This document shows positions 43,464 to 51,932 of a stretch of DNA of 64,000 bases, one piece after another. The DNA is from Clostridium sp. 1001271st1 H5 (GTDB taxonomy: Bacteria > Bacillota > Clostridia > Lachnospirales > Lachnospiraceae), in contig NZ_SPHO01000016.1 of NCBI RefSeq assembly GCF_005845215.1, forward strand, positions 62,001 through 126,000, in the 5' to 3' direction. The stretch's first letter is position 1. Each line of letters begins with the position of its first letter. Made by a program: the position numbers and the translations under genes. The notes below the pieces were generated by a model, which was not told the DNA's origin, ran no database searches, and saw nothing but the letters and a program-made list of their open reading frames with translations.

Positions 43464-44396
43464 CTACATAAACCGCCCGATATCCTGCTGCCAGTTCCTG
43501 TCCCTGTATTCAATCACAAGGTCCCGGAATGCCTCCGCAATCGGAGACAGGCGAATGTTCTTGCAGTATACCATGTAAAAGGTCCGTTTCTTCTCCAGGC
43601 CGTCTATCTTTAAATATTTAATCCGGTGGCTTTCTTCCTTTTCACCGGCAGCCATCCTGGAGAGAATGGATATTCCCAAGCCTCCGGCCACTGCCTGCTT
43701 AATGGCCTCAGTGCTGTTCATCCGGGCAATCACATCCACATTTTTAAACACAGGCACACCGTGGATTTCCGCCTTTTCCATCTCCTGCTTTGTGCCTGAG
43801 CCTTCCTCGCGCAGAATGAATGTCTCATGTTCAAAGTCCTGGAAGCTCACCGTACTTCCCTTTTTCCACCGTGCAAACTTTTCCGTGTCCGGCACAATCA
43901 GCACCAGCTCATCCATGAAAACCGGCTCATACACCAGACTGTTATGCATCTTATAGCCCGTGAGTCCAATCTCACCCTTCTGGCTCATAACATTGTCAAT
44001 CACCGTCTTGCTGTCCGACTGGTCCACATAAAACCGTATTTTCGGGCATTTGGCGTGAAACTCCCCTATGAGCCTTGGAAGATAATACTGTCCCGGAATA
44101 CTGGACGCATATACATCCAGAACACCATCCATTGCCTCGCACTGGGTCTGCACGGTTGCCAGTGCCTGGGACCGGGTATGGAGCATGTCGATGGCATAGG
44201 GATAAAACAGCTCGCCCTGCTTTGTCAGGGTTATCTCCCTTCCTGTACGGTTCACAAGGGTTGTTCCCAGCTCATTTTCCAGGTTATTGATATGAGCGCT
44301 GATGGTTGGCTGGGTCAGGAAGGTGGCATCTGCTGCTTTTGAAAAACTTTTGTACTTTACCGCATTTACGAATGCTTCTAATTGTCTGAATTCCAT
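43464..44396 (-). CDS. Selenium-metabolism-associated LysR-family regulator
   Basis: 310 residues. The N-terminal winged helix reads MEFRQLEAFVNAVKYKSFSKAADATFLTQPTISAHI (shown in part), followed by the two-lobed periplasmic-like effector domain (about 90-300). It starts 6 bases after the selB stop with AAGGTAGG as binding site, so it is co-transcribed with selA-selB. LysR proteins of this group recur beside sel and yedE genes. It likely controls the adjacent yedE supply operon through the box at 43411-43427; the effector may be a selenium compound (inference). Confidence 0.88.
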   Translation of the reverse strand: MEFRQLEAFVNAVKYKSFSKAADATFLTQPTISAHINNLENELGTTLVNRTGREITLTKQGELFYPYAIDMLHTRSQALATVQTQCEAMDGVLDVYASSIPGQYYLPRLIGEFHAKCPKIRFYVDQSDSKTVIDNVMSQKGEIGLTGYKMHNSLVYEPVFMDELVLIVPDTEKFARWKKGSTVSFQDFEHETFILREEGSGTKQEMEKAEIHGVPVFKNVDVIARMNSTEAIKQAVAGGLGISILSRMAAGEKEESHRIKYLKIDGLEKKRTFYMVYCKNIRLSPIAEAFRDLVIEYRDRNWQQDIGRFM

Positions 44397-44402
44397 AGCC
44401 GC

Positions 44403-46322
44403 CTACCTTGTCTTCTGGACAAGAATACGCACATCGTCCTGTTTCTTTGTTATCTTCTGCTGGTCGCAGTACTCCAGGAACAGAACGGCATACTTTCTGG
44501 AGGTTCCCAGCAAATCCCTGTAATCACCCAGGGAAATGGTAGGATGGCTCTCAAAGTATCCCCTAAGAAGTCCCATGGCTTTGTCCCAGTTGTCCTTATG
44601 AATCAGGGCGCCGGGATTTATCTTGACCAATGTGCCTTTCTTCACCAAATCATTCGCAATCTGTTTGGCCATCTTTTTGTCCTTGAATTTATTGATTACA
44701 TCGTCCGTGGCCGGTATCTCATATCCCGCCTTCAGGTATGTCTCCTCTATCTCCTTTAACATCCCCTTAAGCTCATGGGAATATTCAGCATTAAATCCAG
44801 CAGCTGCAATGGCGCTTGCCATGGTAACCGTGATGCTGCGCTTTATCATCTCATTTAAGAGGACGTCTGCTTTCCTGGACTCCCGAATCTTAAAATTATC
44901 CAATATACGGCTCTTAAATTCTTCCTTCTCCATACCATCGGAAATAGGATTCTCCTTATGGAACTGATTCAGAAGCTCGGTACCAAACTGTGTAATTTCA
45001 TTCCAGTAATCCTTATGGATAAAGCTTCCATCGCTGAGACGGATGGCCCTCTTTCCCTTGACCAGGACCTCCAGCTGCTCCTCTGTCTCCTGGTTGGTCC
45101 AGTTCAGCTTGGTAGCCAGTATCTTTGGAACAGGGAAGTACCGGCTCTCCTCTTTAAGCTCCAGCTCCAGTACCTCCAAATCAGTGCCCAGCTCCTTAAT
45201 ATGAAGGCTGTCAATGACCTCATCGTGGTTCCTCTTATGCTTTAAGGCCTCTGCCTCCAGCACAATGCCTCCGCCGAAGGTAATGGTGGGCGAATAGAAA
45301 CGGATGATGAACCTGTCATTCCTCCTTACGGCCACAGGCTCGTCGAAACGGAACTGCACATAGGCCTCCTCGCCCGCGGACAGCACGTCCTTGTCAAGCA
45401 GGACTGCCTTGCATATGGCCTGGGCCGATCCATAGTTGATGTGGACCCTGTCCCCGTTTCTCAGTTCCCTGTCCGTGGATGAAAACAGCTGCACCTTAGC
45501 ATCTATGAACTGGCTTTTCAGCAGGGAATCCTGGGCAGCCAGAACCTCTCCCCTGTTAATCTCATCCTTTTTAATGTTCACCAGGTTCAGGGCTGTTCTC
45601 TGCCCCGCATAGGCCATGTCCACCTTGTGGCCATGGGTCTGTATCTCCCTGATTTTAACTGTTTTTTCAGTGGGATACAATTCTACCTCCTGTCCTACCT
45701 GGCAGCAGCCCTCCAAAAGGGTGCCGGTAACAACCGTACCAAATCCTTCCATGGTAAATACACGGTCTATGGGAAGGCGGAACAGTTCCTTTTCCTGGCG
45801 CCTGGCGCCAGCCGCCCTTACCTTATCCACTATCATCTGCTTTAACTCATTGATATTTTTGCCGGTATAAGCAGATACCTGGATGCGGTCGGCCTTTTCC
45901 ATAAAGGTCCCCTTGACCAGGTTGTCCACATCGTCATTTACCAGCTCGGCCCAGTCCTCATCCACCAGGTCGGCCTTGGTAAACACCACAATGCCCTGCT
46001 TGATATGGAGCATCTTCAGAATCTCAAAGTGCTCCACGGTCTGGGGCATAACGCCCTCATCCAGGGCAACGACCAGAAGCACCAGGTCTATGCCGCCAAT
46101 ACCTGCCAGCATGTTCTTCACGAACTTCTCATGGCCCGGAACATCGATAATACCAATATGGATTCCGGCATCATTGGGCAGGTTGGCGAATCCCAGCTCT
46201 ATGGTGATTCCCCTTTTCTGCTCCTCCTTCAGTCTGTCCGTATCCGTCCCTGTAAGAGCCTTTATGAGACATGTCTTGCCGTGGTCCACATGACCGGCTG
46301 TTCCTACTATCACATTTTGCAT
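44403..46322 (-). CDS. selB: Selenocysteine-specific elongation factor SelB
   Basis: About 639 residues. The GTPase domain begins MQNVIVGTAGHVDHGKTCLIKALTGTDTDRL and has GITIELGFA (switch I), IIDVPGHEKFVKNML (G3) and FTKADL (G4). EF-Tu-like domains II-III follow, then four C-terminal winged helices (about 380-639) that bind the SECIS hairpin. The start at 46322 follows GAGGGGTG by 5 bases and lies 4 bases after the selA stop. It delivers Sec-tRNA to UGA codons such as those in grdA and grdB. Confidence 0.95.
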   Translation of the reverse strand: MQNVIVGTAGHVDHGKTCLIKALTGTDTDRLKEEQKRGITIELGFANLPNDAGIHIGIIDVPGHEKFVKNMLAGIGGIDLVLLVVALDEGVMPQTVEHFEILKMLHIKQGIVVFTKADLVDEDWAELVNDDVDNLVKGTFMEKADRIQVSAYTGKNINELKQMIVDKVRAAGARRQEKELFRLPIDRVFTMEGFGTVVTGTLLEGCCQVGQEVELYPTEKTVKIREIQTHGHKVDMAYAGQRTALNLVNIKKDEINRGEVLAAQDSLLKSQFIDAKVQLFSSTDRELRNGDRVHINYGSAQAICKAVLLDKDVLSAGEEAYVQFRFDEPVAVRRNDRFIIRFYSPTITFGGGIVLEAEALKHKRNHDEVIDSLHIKELGTDLEVLELELKEESRYFPVPKILATKLNWTNQETEEQLEVLVKGKRAIRLSDGSFIHKDYWNEITQFGTELLNQFHKENPISDGMEKEEFKSRILDNFKIRESRKADVLLNEMIKRSITVTMASAIAAAGFNAEYSHELKGMLKEIEETYLKAGYEIPATDDVINKFKDKKMAKQIANDLVKKGTLVKINPGALIHKDNWDKAMGLLRGYFESHPTISLGDYRDLLGTSRKYAVLFLEYCDQQKITKKQDDVRILVQKTR

Positions 46323-46326
46323 ATTA

Positions 46327-47739
46327 TCACCCCTCAACCTGTCTGCTGTCCATTGCCAAAAATGCTGCTACAATATATTCAAACTCATCTTCCCTGATGG
46401 TCCTCACATCCAGATATACCTGGTTATGGGTAATCCTGACAATAATCGGAATCTCTTCCTTGCGGAGAAGACGCTCAATCTTCTCCGGCGTCAGCGCTCT
46501 GCCCTGTATGGCCACCGCATATCCGTCCAGGAGCACGGTTGGCGCGGAGCCGCCTCCCACCTGGTCCTTGCACGCCTCTACCTCCACGGTAAAGTTATGG
46601 GTTGCCCCGCGGATGGCTTCGGCCAGGCGCTCTGCCTTGTCCTTAAGCTCTTTTGCCGGCGTGGTAATCATGTTCAGCACAGGGATGGTTTTTCTGGCCT
46701 GGCGGATATCCGAATACTCAAAGAAGGTGGCCTCCATAGCTGCCAGCGTCATCTTGTCCACCCGGAATGCCCTTGCCAGGGGGTGGGCCTTCATTTTATC
46801 AATGTACTCTTTCTTTCCTGCAATGATACCGCCCTGGGGTCCGCCTAACAGCTTGTCCCCGCTGAACAGAATCACGTCTATGCCGGTCTTTAAGGCATCC
46901 AGAACCGTGGGCTCGTCCACCCCATACTCTGTCAGGTCTGCCATAAGACCGCTTCCCATATCGTAGATAACCGGAAGATTTAATTTTTTACCCAGCTCCA
47001 CCATCTCAGGAAGTTCCACCTCCTGGGTGAATCCCAGTATCCTGTAGTTACTTGTGTGTACCTTCATCAGGGCGCCGGTCTCACCTTCGTGATAAGCGTT
47101 CAGATAATCCGATGGCTTTGTCTTGTTGGTGGTTCCCACATCCATCAGCTTGGCGCCGCTCTGTTCCATGATTTCCGGCACCCGGAAGGAACCGCCTATT
47201 TCCACCAGCTCTCCCCTGGATACAATGACTTCCTTGTCCTTTGCCAGAGCAGAGAGGCAGAGCATGGTTGCCGCCGCATTGTTGTTGACCACCATGGCTG
47301 CTTCCGCGCCCGTAATCTTGGTCAGAATTTTCTCCACATGGTCATGGCGGGAACCTCTGGACCCCCGCTTTACATCATATTCCAGGTTTGTATAGTTCCT
47401 GGCCACGTCCATGATGCTCTCGCAGGCCTTGTCCGACAGATTTGCCCTTCCCAGATTGGTGTGAAGCACCACTCCTGTTGCATTTATGACCCGACGCAGG
47501 CTCTTTTTCTTCTTGCCTGTGATGCGCGCCACAATTTCTGTCATCAGTGTTTCCTTTGTCCCCACCTGATTCCGTTTGCCTTCCAGGATGTCTTTTCTCA
47601 GCTCCTCAATGACTTCCCTCACTGAGTCAACAATCACTGACCTGGGCGTACTTTCCGTAAAAAAAAAGAGACGCTCATCCTGCAGCACCTCGTCTATTTT
47701 CGGAATCTTTCGGAGTAACTCTCTTCTATCTTCCATCAT
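46327..47739 (-). CDS. selA: L-seryl-tRNA(Sec) selenium transferase SelA
   Basis: 470 residues. It contains RRVINATGVVLHTNLGRANLSDKA, TNLEYDVKRGSRGSRHDHVE and the PLP Lys in ILFSGDKLLGGPQGGIIAGK, all SelA hallmarks. It converts Ser-tRNA(Sec) to Sec-tRNA(Sec) using selenophosphate. GGAGGT precedes the start. The tRNA gene lies immediately upstream in the same direction, so selC-selA-selB-lysR form one unit. selD, which makes selenophosphate, is not in the window. Confidence 0.96.
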   Translation of the reverse strand: MMEDRRELLRKIPKIDEVLQDERLFFFTESTPRSVIVDSVREVIEELRKDILEGKRNQVGTKETLMTEIVARITGKKKKSLRRVINATGVVLHTNLGRANLSDKACESIMDVARNYTNLEYDVKRGSRGSRHDHVEKILTKITGAEAAMVVNNNAAATMLCLSALAKDKEVIVSRGELVEIGGSFRVPEIMEQSGAKLMDVGTTNKTKPSDYLNAYHEGETGALMKVHTSNYRILGFTQEVELPEMVELGKKLNLPVIYDMGSGLMADLTEYGVDEPTVLDALKTGIDVILFSGDKLLGGPQGGIIAGKKEYIDKMKAHPLARAFRVDKMTLAAMEATFFEYSDIRQARKTIPVLNMITTPAKELKDKAERLAEAIRGATHNFTVEVEACKDQVGGGSAPTVLLDGYAVAIQGRALTPEKIERLLRKEEIPIIVRITHNQVYLDVRTIREDEFEYIVAAFLAMDSRQVEG

Positions 47740-47769
47740 ATATTACCTCCACTACAGATATGGTTTAAA

Positions 47770-47863
47770 CGGAGGAGGTGGGAATCGAACCCACCCAGAG
47801 GGCTCTTAACCCCCCACAACGGTTTTGAAGACCGCGAGGCACACCAGCAACCTATCTACCTCC
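47770..47863 (-). tRNA. selC: Selenocysteine tRNA (anticodon TCA)
   Basis: 94 bases without encoded CCA. The anticodon loop CTTCAAA gives anticodon TCA, decoded as UGA. There is an extended D-arm, a long variable arm (GGGGGGTTAAGAGCCCTC) and a T-arm GTGGG-TTCGATT-CCCAC, with G at the discriminator. The 5' acceptor strand is GGAGGTAG, but the 3' strand is CTCCTCC, one base short of CTACCTCC: an A opposite U6 appears to be missing, leaving a 7-bp stem with one bulge. It is placed directly upstream of selA. Confidence 0.93.
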
Positions 47864-47892
47864 ATATCTTTTGGATAGCATTTAACTTTAAT

Positions 47893-47921
47893 ATACTATC
47901 ATGTATTCAGTTGTCTGTCAA
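47893..47921 (-). promoter_or_regulatory. Promoter of the tRNA-Sec / selA / selB unit
   Basis: On the minus strand, TTGACA (47916-47921), a 17-base spacer and TAGTAT (47893-47898). The predicted start lies about 23 bases before the tRNA 5' end. Confidence 0.8.
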
Positions 47922-47963
47922 TCCATAACTTTCTAAATGTTATCGCGAAAACTTTATATTATA

Positions 47964-47997
47964 TTCCGCGCCGCGGAATTTCTCCGCGGACACGGAA
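47964..47997 (-). other. G+C-rich hairpin between grdD and the tRNA-Sec promoter
   Basis: CCGCGG-AATTTCT-CCGCGG with outer TTCCG/CGGAA pairing. It stands out in an A+T-rich gap. On the minus strand it is followed by TATAATAT rather than a T-run. It may insulate the grd operon from the selC promoter. Confidence 0.45.
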
Positions 47998-48033
47998 CAT
48001 ATAACTTATGAATGAATGGCTTTCAGTATGGTA

Positions 48034-48052
48034 TCAGGCCAGAAGGGCCTGA
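48034..48052 (-). terminator. Hairpin just after grdD
   Basis: TCAGGCC-AGAAG-GGCCTGA is a perfect 7-bp stem 12 bases past the grdD stop. There is no clear T-run, so it is a weak terminator candidate or a 3'-end stabiliser. Confidence 0.4.
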
Positions 48053-48063
48053 CCAGCATGTAC

Positions 48064-49185
48064 TTAGCTGACGTATCCGGCGGCCTTCAGAATCTCATGG
48101 GCCTTATCCTTGTTGGCATCGGACATCAGTACGATGGGTCCTGTACAGCCCATGCCGCTCTCCGCATAGATGCCGGCCTTCCACAGTGCCTTAACAGCAT
48201 CCTCCAGGTCCATAACCTCGATACCCGGAATCTGTGAAGTAACCACTTCCTTAGGAGGCATCTTCACTTCCTCGGCTGCTGCGCCAGCATCCTTCTTGCC
48301 TGCAGACTTCAGCTCGTTGATGATATCCTTAAGTCCGGCCTTGTTAGCCTTCTCAAATTCTTCATCAGCAACCTTCTTCCAGTCATGGCGGACCAGGTTG
48401 GTGGCGAACTCCATGGCTCCTGCAATAACAGGCGCGCCGGAAGCACGTGATACAATCATGATGAGACGGTCATAACCCTCACCAATACCAGGGCCGTAAC
48501 CAAATCCAAGGGACTCGTAATTACCGCCTGTGGTGTAGGAGGAGAATACCTTCATCATCAGGTTGCCTGTAAGTGAATCCATAACCATGATATCAGGCGT
48601 TCCGCCTAACAGGTCGTTTCCTCTCATGACAATGCCGCCGTCAGCCCTTACGGACTCTGCGAAATGAATGTCATAGCCGTTCTCAGCCAGCTTGAGCAGA
48701 GCCTTCTCTGTCTGGCGTGCGCCGTCAATATTAGCAATGCCCACGGTTGGATTCTCCACGCCGTCAGCCTTTGCCGCAATAATTCCATAGATTGCATTCT
48801 TTACCATGCCGCTGATACGGTCTGTGTCGGACGTACCTGTGGTAGTTGCGATATACATTGGTTTTCCCTTGCCCGGGGTGATAACCTTTCCGACTGTGGA
48901 CACACCGATGGGGAATGGATAGTGCATGGTAACGGCGCCGTCAATCTCGCCGGAATCCAGCATCTCTTCCATTTTCTTATGAAGGTCTTCCCCCTCGATA
49001 AGGACAGCCTTAAGTCCCTTCATCTCGGCAATCTTCATGGCTTCTTCGATATTATCCTGGCCATGTTCGCTGCCTTCTGAGGCGAAGCCGATAACCGGCT
49101 TTTTGCCATATTGTCCTGTTTCAAGAGCATCGGCCACCTCAAGAAAAGTATTAGCAATCATAGCTTTTATTTTCTTATCAGACAT
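48064..49185 (-). CDS. grdD: Glycine reductase complex component C, GrdD
   Basis: 373 residues with a PlsX-like fold. Visible are KPVIGFASEGSEHGQDNIEEAMKIAE, AVTMHYPFPIGVSTVGKVITPGKGKPMYIATTTGTSDTDRISGM (part) and MGCTGPIVLMSDANKDKAHEIL. With GrdC it releases acetyl phosphate from the acetyl-selenoprotein A intermediate. AGGAAA precedes the start. It is the last gene of the grd operon, followed by the tRNA-Sec unit. Confidence 0.95.
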   Translation of the reverse strand: MSDKKIKAMIANTFLEVADALETGQYGKKPVIGFASEGSEHGQDNIEEAMKIAEMKGLKAVLIEGEDLHKKMEEMLDSGEIDGAVTMHYPFPIGVSTVGKVITPGKGKPMYIATTTGTSDTDRISGMVKNAIYGIIAAKADGVENPTVGIANIDGARQTEKALLKLAENGYDIHFAESVRADGGIVMRGNDLLGGTPDIMVMDSLTGNLMMKVFSSYTTGGNYESLGFGYGPGIGEGYDRLIMIVSRASGAPVIAGAMEFATNLVRHDWKKVADEEFEKANKAGLKDIINELKSAGKKDAGAAAEEVKMPPKEVVTSQIPGIEVMDLEDAVKALWKAGIYAESGMGCTGPIVLMSDANKDKAHEILKAAGYVS

Positions 49186-49212
49186 AACATATTTCCTTTC
49201 TCTCGGTGAAAA

Positions 49213-50769
49213 TTATTCCTCTTCGCCCATCAGACCCTCAGCAAACGCTCTCATGGCCTGGCCAATCATAGCCTTTACCTTGCTCTCATCCACGCCGCCG
49301 CTCTCTTCTGAAGCAGAACCGTCGTTGGCCTGAACCACGAAGGATACGCCGTCAAACAGATTGGTCATTCTTCCAAGGAATAAGCTTCCCTTACCGATAA
49401 TCATGGCGCGCTTTGTCTCGCCTGCCAGGATTTCATCTCTCAGAAGTCCCAGGTAAGGAACGCCTGAAGGAATATGTCCCTGGGTGGGAGCCCAGCCTGT
49501 CATACCATGTTCCTTAACGAAATCCGCAATCTCATTGCGCTGTAATTCGCCTCTCTTAACGCCCAGGGCAGCAATCATCTTGTAGTTTGCTTCCGGGACA
49601 TCGCCTGCGCCTGCCGGCTTGGTGATATCCGGGTTCTGCATCTCAGGAGAGTACTTGTCGATATCCACAATCTTTAAACCAGCCTCATCCAGAGGATTGG
49701 TTACCAGGGAGGAGATAACGTTCTGAGGAGCGGAACCTGTTCCAACGGTGTGGCGTCCAACGATATCAGTCCTAATCTGCGGGCTTACACCGTCGTCAGC
49801 GCTTACTAATACGGAGAAGCCAGCGATAGCGTCTTCCAGAATCGGAAGGCCCTTCTTCACATGGTCTTTGCCGTTCATGCCTAATTTAGCGGTACAGCCG
49901 CCGGCTGTAACCACAACGTTCTTAAATGTGCCGGATTTTACCAGGGCAGCTGCGTGAAGCATTGCATGAGCTGGTCCTGCACAGAAGCCTCTTACGTCAG
50001 ATCCGGTTGCGTTAACAAATCCTGCAACCTCAGCTGCAGCCTTTGCAAAGTTGCCGCCGCCTCTCTGGTTCATATCGCCGCATGCTTCCTCGCAGCAGTC
50101 AACTACATAATCTATATCAGCCGGATTAACTCCTGCCTTTTTTACCAAGTTAAGTAAGGATAATACGTTAGAAGCCTTTGTAACCAGGTTCTCTAACATA
50201 ACGTGTGCGGATAAGTTTACATCCACATCATGAGCTCTCTTAACAGCGCCAACCAGTACATTGTTATAGTACAGAGGCTCTGCATGCTCGTCATTTACCA
50301 GGGCAGCGATTTCTTCTTCTGTTGTCTCGCTGTTCTTATCAAGAACCGCTACATGCTCGTCTGTAAACATGTGATGAGCAGACAGCTTAGCCTTAACATC
50401 AGCTGCAAATCCCTTTTCCAGTTTAACCAAATCAAATACGTCACAAATCTGAATCAGACCGTAAAATTCATCTTCCGGCATGATTTCGCCGTACTTACCT
50501 TCTTTGCTGGCTCCCTCCATCAATTTATCATACCAGGGGAATCCAACCTCAGCCATCTTCTGTGGCTTTTCATTGCCAATATATACCTGGTTCGGCATAT
50601 AGTTAACGGCATCCTCAAAACTCCTCAAATGACTTGGAAGTTCCTTCAAATATTCTGACTCAGGATTAACAATCATCTCTGTTGTCTGTGTTGTACCATT
50701 GTGAATAACCATATCAGGTGTAACCGCCAATGTATAGCTGGCACCCTTTAAAACTGCATAACCGTTCAT
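49213..50769 (-). CDS. grdC: Glycine reductase complex component C, GrdC
   Basis: 518 residues with a ketoacyl-synthase III-like core. CCEEACGDMNQRGGGNFAKAAAE, GFCAGPAHAMLHAAALVKSGTFKNVVVTAGG (part) and GQGSLFLGRMTN-type C-terminal motifs are present. It accepts the carboxymethyl/acetyl group from selenoprotein A and, with GrdD, forms acetyl phosphate. GAGGTGAAGGA precedes the ATG. It is separated from grdA by a terminator and a mobile-element-like inverted repeat. Confidence 0.95.
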   Translation of the reverse strand: MNGYAVLKGASYTLAVTPDMVIHNGTTQTTEMIVNPESEYLKELPSHLRSFEDAVNYMPNQVYIGNEKPQKMAEVGFPWYDKLMEGASKEGKYGEIMPEDEFYGLIQICDVFDLVKLEKGFAADVKAKLSAHHMFTDEHVAVLDKNSETTEEEIAALVNDEHAEPLYYNNVLVGAVKRAHDVDVNLSAHVMLENLVTKASNVLSLLNLVKKAGVNPADIDYVVDCCEEACGDMNQRGGGNFAKAAAEVAGFVNATGSDVRGFCAGPAHAMLHAAALVKSGTFKNVVVTAGGCTAKLGMNGKDHVKKGLPILEDAIAGFSVLVSADDGVSPQIRTDIVGRHTVGTGSAPQNVISSLVTNPLDEAGLKIVDIDKYSPEMQNPDITKPAGAGDVPEANYKMIAALGVKRGELQRNEIADFVKEHGMTGWAPTQGHIPSGVPYLGLLRDEILAGETKRAMIIGKGSLFLGRMTNLFDGVSFVVQANDGSASEESGGVDESKVKAMIGQAMRAFAEGLMGEEE

Positions 50770-50797
50770 TCCTTCACCTCACCATAATTTATGACAT

Positions 50798-50898
50798 CTA
50801 GTACTGCGTTGCGCAAGTCTCAGTCCGCGGCTGTCTCCGCGCTGCTGATGCGGATTACAGCTATGTACCATACTGGAACTTGCGCAATGCAGTACTAG
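50798..50898. mobile_element. MITE-like 101-bp inverted-repeat element in the grd operon
   Basis: 21-base terminal inverted repeats (50798-50818 and 50878-50898), beginning CTAGTACTGC and containing TTGCGCAAGT, match with a single difference that would still pair as G-U. A 59-base centre separates them. CAT flanks both ends (50795-50797, 50899-50901), compatible with a 3-bp target duplication. It has no coding capacity. It lies between grdA and grdC and in RNA would form a very stable hairpin. Confidence 0.55.
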
Positions 50899-50930
50899 CA
50901 TAGTTGCACAATAAAACCCCTTTATTGCAC

Positions 50931-50966
50931 AAAACCCCCGGAGACCCCATGAAGAGCCTCCAGGGG
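50931..50966 (-). terminator. Terminator after grdA
   Basis: On the minus strand, CCCCTGGAG pairs with CTCCGGGGG (one T-G pair) across a 14-base loop, followed by TTTTG. It probably lowers transcription of grdC-grdD relative to grdA and the upstream genes. Confidence 0.7.
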
Positions 50967-50979
50967 AATTACATTTTAA

Positions 50980-51453
50980 TTATAAATATTTGCAATACTG
51001 CTCTCTGATGGAAGACATCTCCTTAGCGATGTCATCAACGTCCATAACCATCTCCATCATACTAATCTGGTCGTCATAAACGCTGCTGTCAACCTCATCT
51101 TTGATTTCGTTCTCACAAACATGGAATACACTTAGTCCCAACTGGACTCCTGCTAGAGGACCTGCAAAAGTAGGATCGCCTGCTGTAACGGTTTCTGCAG
51201 CTAAACCAGCTGCCTCACCCTCTGCTGCTCCAAGAACAACTACAATGTTCTCAGCGCCGTACTGCTCAGCGAAATCTTTAACTCTCTTCTGATTTTCCAG
51301 ATCCATAGCACCAGCGGCCGTTCAGACGAAGCACTCAGTTGAAGAATATACAACTTCGGCGCCTGCGGTCTTTACGCATTCTTCTATGGCTGGTCCCGGA
51401 ATACCGTCACGGTCTCCGATGATGATGACTTTTTTGTCTTTCAAAATTGCCAT
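50980..51453 (-). CDS. grdA: Glycine reductase selenoprotein A (UGA-encoded Sec44)
   Basis: 157 residues when the in-frame TGA at 51322-51324 is read as selenocysteine. The sequence around it is SSTECFV[14 protein letters not shown], identical in layout to known GrdA with Sec44 next to Cys41. The start has AAGGAGG 9 bases upstream and begins [17 protein letters not shown]. GrdA carries the carboxymethyl group as a Se-ether between component B and component C and is re-reduced by thioredoxin. Its genes trxA and trxB lie just upstream. I see no unambiguous SECIS stem immediately after this UGA. Confidence 0.95.
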
Positions 51454-51496
51454 ATCCGTTTTCCTCCTTATTTTATTTTTGGTATTTAATTTGGCT

Positions 51497-51514
51497 GCCG
51501 GGCGTATGCCCGGC
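51497..51514 (-). other. Hairpin between trxA and grdA
   Basis: GCCGGGC-GTAT-GCCCGGC is a perfect 7-bp G+C-rich stem in the 128-base gap. There is no T-run. It probably stabilises or processes the grd message so that grdA is made in larger amounts. Confidence 0.45.
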
Positions 51515-51581
51515 GCCATAATATAGACAAACGTCAGTATTGACGGTTGCTAGTAAAATAATGCGGTTGTCTGAGGACAAA

Positions 51582-51899
51582 TTATAAGTTAGCCTCAATC
51601 ATAGCCTTGATGTTCTCAACAGTTGCATCGTCCTTAACGCACTCGGCAACCTTCTCGCCGCCCTTGTAGATAGCGATAACAGGAAGACCAAGAATCTTCT
51701 GTCCGATTGCCAGACGACGTGCCTTGGTGGTGTTTAAAGAGGTGAATTTAATCTTATCGCCGTAATCACCCTCCATAGCATGGATATGTGGCATAAGAGC
51801 CTGGCATGGTACACATCCATCACCGTAGAAGTCAACCAGTACTGTGCCTTCAGCCTTCAATACTTCTTCTTCAAAATTGTCCTTGGTTAAATCTACCAT
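51582..51899 (-). CDS. trxA: Glycine-reductase-associated thioredoxin
   Basis: 105 residues, thioredoxin fold. The active site is GCVPC (Cys29, Cys32) instead of the usual WCGPC, a change known for thioredoxins of glycine-reducing clostridia. VDFYGDGCVPCQALMPHIH and LGLPVIAIYKGGEKVAE are visible. It supplies electrons to oxidised selenoprotein A. GGAAGGT precedes the start. It lies between trxB and grdA. Confidence 0.93.
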   Translation of the reverse strand: MVDLTKDNFEEEVLKAEGTVLVDFYGDGCVPCQALMPHIHAMEGDYGDKIKFTSLNTTKARRLAIGQKILGLPVIAIYKGGEKVAECVKDDATVENIKAMIEANL

Positions 51900-51932
51900 T
51901 GGTATTACCTTCCTTTCTCAACTATGAATCAC

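Noticed and set aside
50980-51453. grdA as a frame-broken pseudogene
   Set aside because: The only interruption is TGA at the known Sec position, and selA, selB and tRNA-Sec are adjacent.
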